DNA from: an uncultured Collinsella sp.
GTDB taxonomy: Bacteria; Actinomycetota; Coriobacteriia; Coriobacteriales; Coriobacteriaceae
Length of the DNA stretch: 16,653 bases
Direction: 5' to 3'
NCBI GenBank assembly: GCA_934643145.1
Contig: CAKUBM010000036.1
Span: forward strand, 1 to 16,653
How positions within the stretch are numbered: the first letter of the stretch is position 1; each line of letters begins with the position of its first letter. Shown one piece after another: positions 14,229 to 16,653 of this stretch. Under the pieces are notes generated by a model, which saw only the letters and a list, made by a program, of their open reading frames with translations, was not told the DNA's origin and did not search any database. The translations under genes and the position numbers were made by a program.

Positions 14229-14283
14229 AGTATATCGCCTACCTAAACCAGTCATCCCAAAATGACTAGCTTGAGGCTATACT
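14229..14283. promoter_or_regulatory. Divergent coaX / OPT promoters with a central inverted repeat
   Basis: A TATACT -10 box faces each way: minus at 14234-14229 (toward coaX) and plus at 14278-14283 (toward the OPT transporter). Between them sits AGTCAT-CCCAAA-ATGACT (arms 14250-14255 and 14262-14267), covering where both -35 boxes would be. Neither -35 matches consensus well, which fits activator or repressor control (inference). Confidence 0.5.
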
Positions 14284-14393
14284 GGTGCGCGGTCGCGCGC
14301 GAGCTCACGCGGCGGCCTTTGGTAACCCGACTTCCCGCGCCGTATCCGTAGCGGCGCTCCCGGGGGAAGCGGATATACGCAAAGGAGTTCTAT

Positions 14394-16097
14394 ATGAGCA
14401 ATCCCTCGAACCGCGCCTCGATGCGCGGGCAACTCACGCGGCGCGGCGTCGTCATCGGCGTCCTTGGCTGCGTGATTATCACGGCAAGCTCGGCCTACAC
14501 CGCCCTCAAGATGGGCGCACTCCCCTGGCCGATCGTCTTCGCTGCCGTCATCTCGCTGTTCTTCCTTAAGCTCATGGGCAACGCCAGCCTCAACGAGGCA
14601 AACGTCACCCACACCATCATGTCCGCAGGCGCCATGGTCGCCGGCGGTCTGGCGTTTACCATCCCGGGCGCCTGGATGCTGGGCTATGCCGACCAGATCA
14701 GCTGGCTCGACATGTTTATCGTGGCACTCGCCGGCACCATCCTGGGCCTGCTGGCCACCGCGCTCATCCACCGTCACTTTATCGTGGACGCCGCGCTTGA
14801 GTTCCCCACCGGCAACGCCGCAGCTCAGACCCTGCGCGCCACCGAGGCCGGCGGCAAAACCGGCAAGCAGCTCTTTGGTTCCATGGCCATCGCCGGCATC
14901 TATAGCGTGCTACGCGACGCCCTGGGCGTGGTGCCCAGCATGCTGTGCACGCTCAACATCCCCGGCGTGACCTTTGGCATCTACAACTCGCCCATGCTGC
15001 TCTCCGTCGGCTTCCTCGTGGGCTTCGCCCCGGTCGCTTTCTGGTTTGCCGGCGCGCTGCTGGGCAATTTTGGCATCATTGTCGGCGGCACCGCTGCCGG
15101 TCTGTTTGACGTTGTGACTGCGCAGGGCATCGTCAAGTCCCTGGGCATGGGCCTCATGATGGGCTTTGGCGTCGCCGTCGTCCTCAAGGACATCCTGCCG
15201 CAGGTCGCCGGCATCGTCCGCGGTCTTGCCGCCGACAGCTCCACCGACACCGACGAGCAGTCGCTCATCTCGGGCTCCCTTAAGCTCGACGCCGGCATCA
15301 TCGGCCTGGGCGCTGCCGCCATCGCCGTGATCATCGCCATCGTGCTTGACCTTGGTCCCGTTCCGGCCGTCATCGTGACGCTGTTCACCTTTGTCACCAC
15401 CATCATGAGCGCACAGAGCTGCGGCCAGACGGGCATCGACCCCATGGAGATCTTTGGCCTCATAGTCATGCTCATCGTGGCAGCCTGCGCTCAGATCGCC
15501 CAGGTCAAGCTGTTCTTTATCGCCGGCATCGTTGCCGTGGCGTGCGGCCTTGCGGGCGACGTCATGAACGACTTTAAGGCCGGCGCCGTGCTGGGCACCA
15601 ACCCGCGCGCACAGTGGATCGGCCAGGCCATCGGCGGCATCGTGGGCGCCCTGGTCGCCGCCGCCGTCATGGTTGCGCTCGTCACCGCCTATGGTCCGGA
15701 CGCCTTTGGCCCCGACAAGAGCTTCGTTGCCGCGCAGGCAAGCGTCGTTGCCACCATGGTCTCGGGCATTCCGAGCGTGCCGTGGTTCGTCGGCGGCTTT
15801 ATCGCCGGCATCGTCATGTACTGGCTCGGCATTCCAGCCATGATGATCGGCCTGGGCGTGTACCTGCCGTTCTACATGTCACTCACGGCATTCCTGGGCT
15901 CCTGCGTTAAGCTCGCCTACGACAAGTGGTCCGCCCACCGCGACGCCACCGCTGGTCTTTCCGACGAGGAGAGGGCTGCCAAGGACGCCGCCTTCCAGGA
16001 ACAGGGTCTGGTCGTTGCCAGCGGCCTGCTCGGCGGCGAGTCCATCGTCGGCGTTATCCTGGCGTTTGTCTCCGTGGGCCTGAGCCTGCTGGGCTAA
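14394..16097 (+). CDS. OPT-family oligopeptide transporter
   Basis: A 567-aa integral membrane protein of the OPT family (PF03169 type), which takes up small peptides or metal-peptide chelates by cation symport; the actual substrate is not visible. Roughly 14-16 hydrophobic segments fill the length, starting with RRGVVIGVLGCVIITASSAYTALKMGALPWPIVFAAVISLFF. Conserved-looking stretches include NASLNEANVTHTIMSAGAMVAGGLAFTIPG, LEFPTGNAAAQTLRATEAGGKTGKQLFGSM, and the late GIPSVPWFVGGFIAGIVMYWLGIPAMMIGLGVYLPFYMSLTAFLG. A cytoplasmic-looking charged loop lies near 500-545 (KWSAHRDATAGLSDEERAAKDAAF). AAAGGAG (14381-14387) sits 6 bases before the ATG. It is a single-gene unit with its own promoter region and a strong terminator. 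Confidence 0.92.
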   Translation: MSNPSNRASMRGQLTRRGVVIGVLGCVIITASSAYTALKMGALPWPIVFAAVISLFFLKLMGNASLNEANVTHTIMSAGAMVAGGLAFTIPGAWMLGYADQISWLDMFIVALAGTILGLLATALIHRHFIVDAALEFPTGNAAAQTLRATEAGGKTGKQLFGSMAIAGIYSVLRDALGVVPSMLCTLNIPGVTFGIYNSPMLLSVGFLVGFAPVAFWFAGALLGNFGIIVGGTAAGLFDVVTAQGIVKSLGMGLMMGFGVAVVLKDILPQVAGIVRGLAADSSTDTDEQSLISGSLKLDAGIIGLGAAAIAVIIAIVLDLGPVPAVIVTLFTFVTTIMSAQSCGQTGIDPMEIFGLIVMLIVAACAQIAQVKLFFIAGIVAVACGLAGDVMNDFKAGAVLGTNPRAQWIGQAIGGIVGALVAAAVMVALVTAYGPDAFGPDKSFVAAQASVVATMVSGIPSVPWFVGGFIAGIVMYWLGIPAMMIGLGVYLPFYMSLTAFLGSCVKLAYDKWSAHRDATAGLSDEERAAKDAAFQEQGLVVASGLLGGESIVGVILAFVSVGLSLLG

Positions 16098-16138
16098 GCT
16101 GAGCAGCTGCTCGACAGCAACCATATTGCCTACGATTT

Positions 16139-16178
16139 GCCCGGTCGGTAGCTTTCACGGCTACCGACCGGGCTTTTT
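16139..16178 (+). terminator. Strong intrinsic terminator of the OPT gene
   Basis: A perfect 14-bp stem (16139-16152 with 16160-16173), 7-base loop TTTCACG and a TTTTT run at 16174-16178, 42 bases past the stop codon. Confidence 0.93.
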
Positions 16179-16194
16179 GATATCGAAACAAAGA

Positions 16195-16231
16195 AAGGCC
16201 AGCGCGCTGCGTATGACAGCGCGCCGGCCTT
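16195..16231 (-). terminator. Terminator of the surface-protein gene
   Basis: A 15-bp stem (16195-16209 with 16217-16231), with one position that is a G-U wobble only when read on the minus strand, then TTTCTTTG. It lies 68 bases past the surface-protein stop and is convergent with the OPT terminator. Confidence 0.8.
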
Positions 16232-16298
16232 ATCGGTTAAGCCATCGAAGCGCTCCTGCTATGAACCGAAGTTCGTTGCAGAAACTACGCTCGAAACG

Positions 16299-16653
16299 CT
16301 ACATCTGCTTGCGACGACGATCACTCAGCGTCACACCAGCGGCCACGAGGGTGATACCGCCGATGACGAACACCTCGCCCGCAAGAGCGGAGTCATCACC
16401 GGTCTGGGCGAGCGCGGCAGGCGCAGCCTGTTTCTTGGCGACAGGAGCCTTTGCAGCAGCCTGTGCAACCTGAGGCTTGGCCTGCGGCTCAGCCTTGGGA
16501 TGATACTTGTCGTACTCGGCCTGAGCGGCAGCCAGGGCATCCTTGGCATCGCCAAGCTCAGCCAGCGCGGCGGCATAGGCGTCGTTGGCATCGGACAGCT
16601 TGGCATCGGCATCGCTCAGAGCAGCCTTGAGACCAGCGGCGGCATCGACGGCA
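16299..16653 (-). CDS. C-terminus of a sortase-anchored, coiled-coil surface protein (partial)
   Basis: Only the last 117 residues are inside the window; the gene enters from the right edge. The visible part begins with an Ala/Asp/Lys/Leu-rich helical stretch with spaced leucines (LKAALSDADAKLSDANDAYAAALAELGDAKDALAAAQAEY), consistent with a coiled coil. A Pro/Ala/Lys/Gln linker of about 30 residues follows (KAEPQAKPQVAQ...KKQAAPAA). The end has the layout of a cell-wall sorting signal: LAQTGDD, a hydrophobic segment (VFVIGGITLVAAGVTL) and a basic tail (SDRRRKQM). LAQTG departs from LPXTG at position 2. The protein would be exported and linked to peptidoglycan by a sortase, probably as an adhesin or wall structure; the N-terminal function is not visible. 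Terminator 68 bases downstream. Confidence 0.82.
   Translation of the reverse strand, partial: AVDAAAGLKAALSDADAKLSDANDAYAAALAELGDAKDALAAAQAEYDKYHPKAEPQAKPQVAQAAAKAPVAKKQAAPAALAQTGDDSALAGEVFVIGGITLVAAGVTLSDRRRKQM

Noticed and set aside
13317..14246. Plus-strand frame of about 310 codons over coaX
   Set aside because: Antisense shadow of coaX, rich in Arg/His as expected for the complement of GC-rich coding sequence.
14285..14569. GTG-started frame upstream of and overlapping the OPT gene
   Set aside because: Overlaps the OPT start in another frame, has no good ribosome site, and has an Arg/Ala-rich shadow composition.
16331..16612. Pro/Leu/Arg-rich minus-strand frame at the right edge
   Set aside because: It is a frame-shifted reading of the surface protein; the neighbouring frame gives a full sorting signal ending in RRRKQM.

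Overview
The window looks like a chromosomal segment of a high-GC member of the Coriobacteriia, most like Collinsella. This is inferred from gene content and protein flavour: an AmaP/DUF2273/Asp23 envelope operon, a DUF6020-like giant membrane protein, a YitT protein, a YebC regulator with an insert, and an LPXTG-type anchor. No rRNA marker or search was available, so the genus is an inference. I see no tRNA, rRNA, CRISPR, prophage or intact insertion sequence.

Layout. 1-326 has no convincing gene, only hairpins and a terminator. 327-3596 holds a divergent pair of hydrolases: a YtcJ-type amidohydrolase (minus) and an M20D-type amidohydrolase/peptidase (plus). A strong two-way terminator follows, then minus-strand genes run from 3737 to 14201: a zinc-ribbon membrane protein with a Pro/Glu tail, a YitT-family membrane protein, the amaP-DUF2273-asp23 operon (transcribed in that order), yebC, a 727-residue GT-C-like membrane protein, lgt, a small Nfu-type iron-sulfur scaffold, a dCMP deaminase and coaX. 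A divergent intergenic region with an inverted repeat separates coaX from a plus-strand OPT-family oligopeptide transporter, which ends at a textbook terminator. The right edge holds the C-terminus of a minus-strand, sortase-anchored, coiled-coil-rich surface protein.

How it fits together. Most genes are housekeeping or envelope functions: lipoprotein maturation (lgt), CoA synthesis (coaX), dTMP precursor supply (dCMP deaminase), Fe-S assembly (Nfu), envelope stress (Asp23 with its membrane anchor) and peptide or amino-acid scavenging (the OPT transporter plus two amide hydrolases).

The least ordinary element is a set of small dispersed hairpins. Each has a different, self-complementary stem around a nearly constant 13-nt loop with the core GGGGACRGG. 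Five copies are clear (3698-3726, 6376-6412, 8991-9023, 11229-11267, 11310-11344), and one loop-only remnant lies near 12684. Four of the five lie between 0 and about 10 nt past the stop codon of a minus-strand gene, and one overlaps the stop codon of asp23. They resemble REP-type mobile palindromes.
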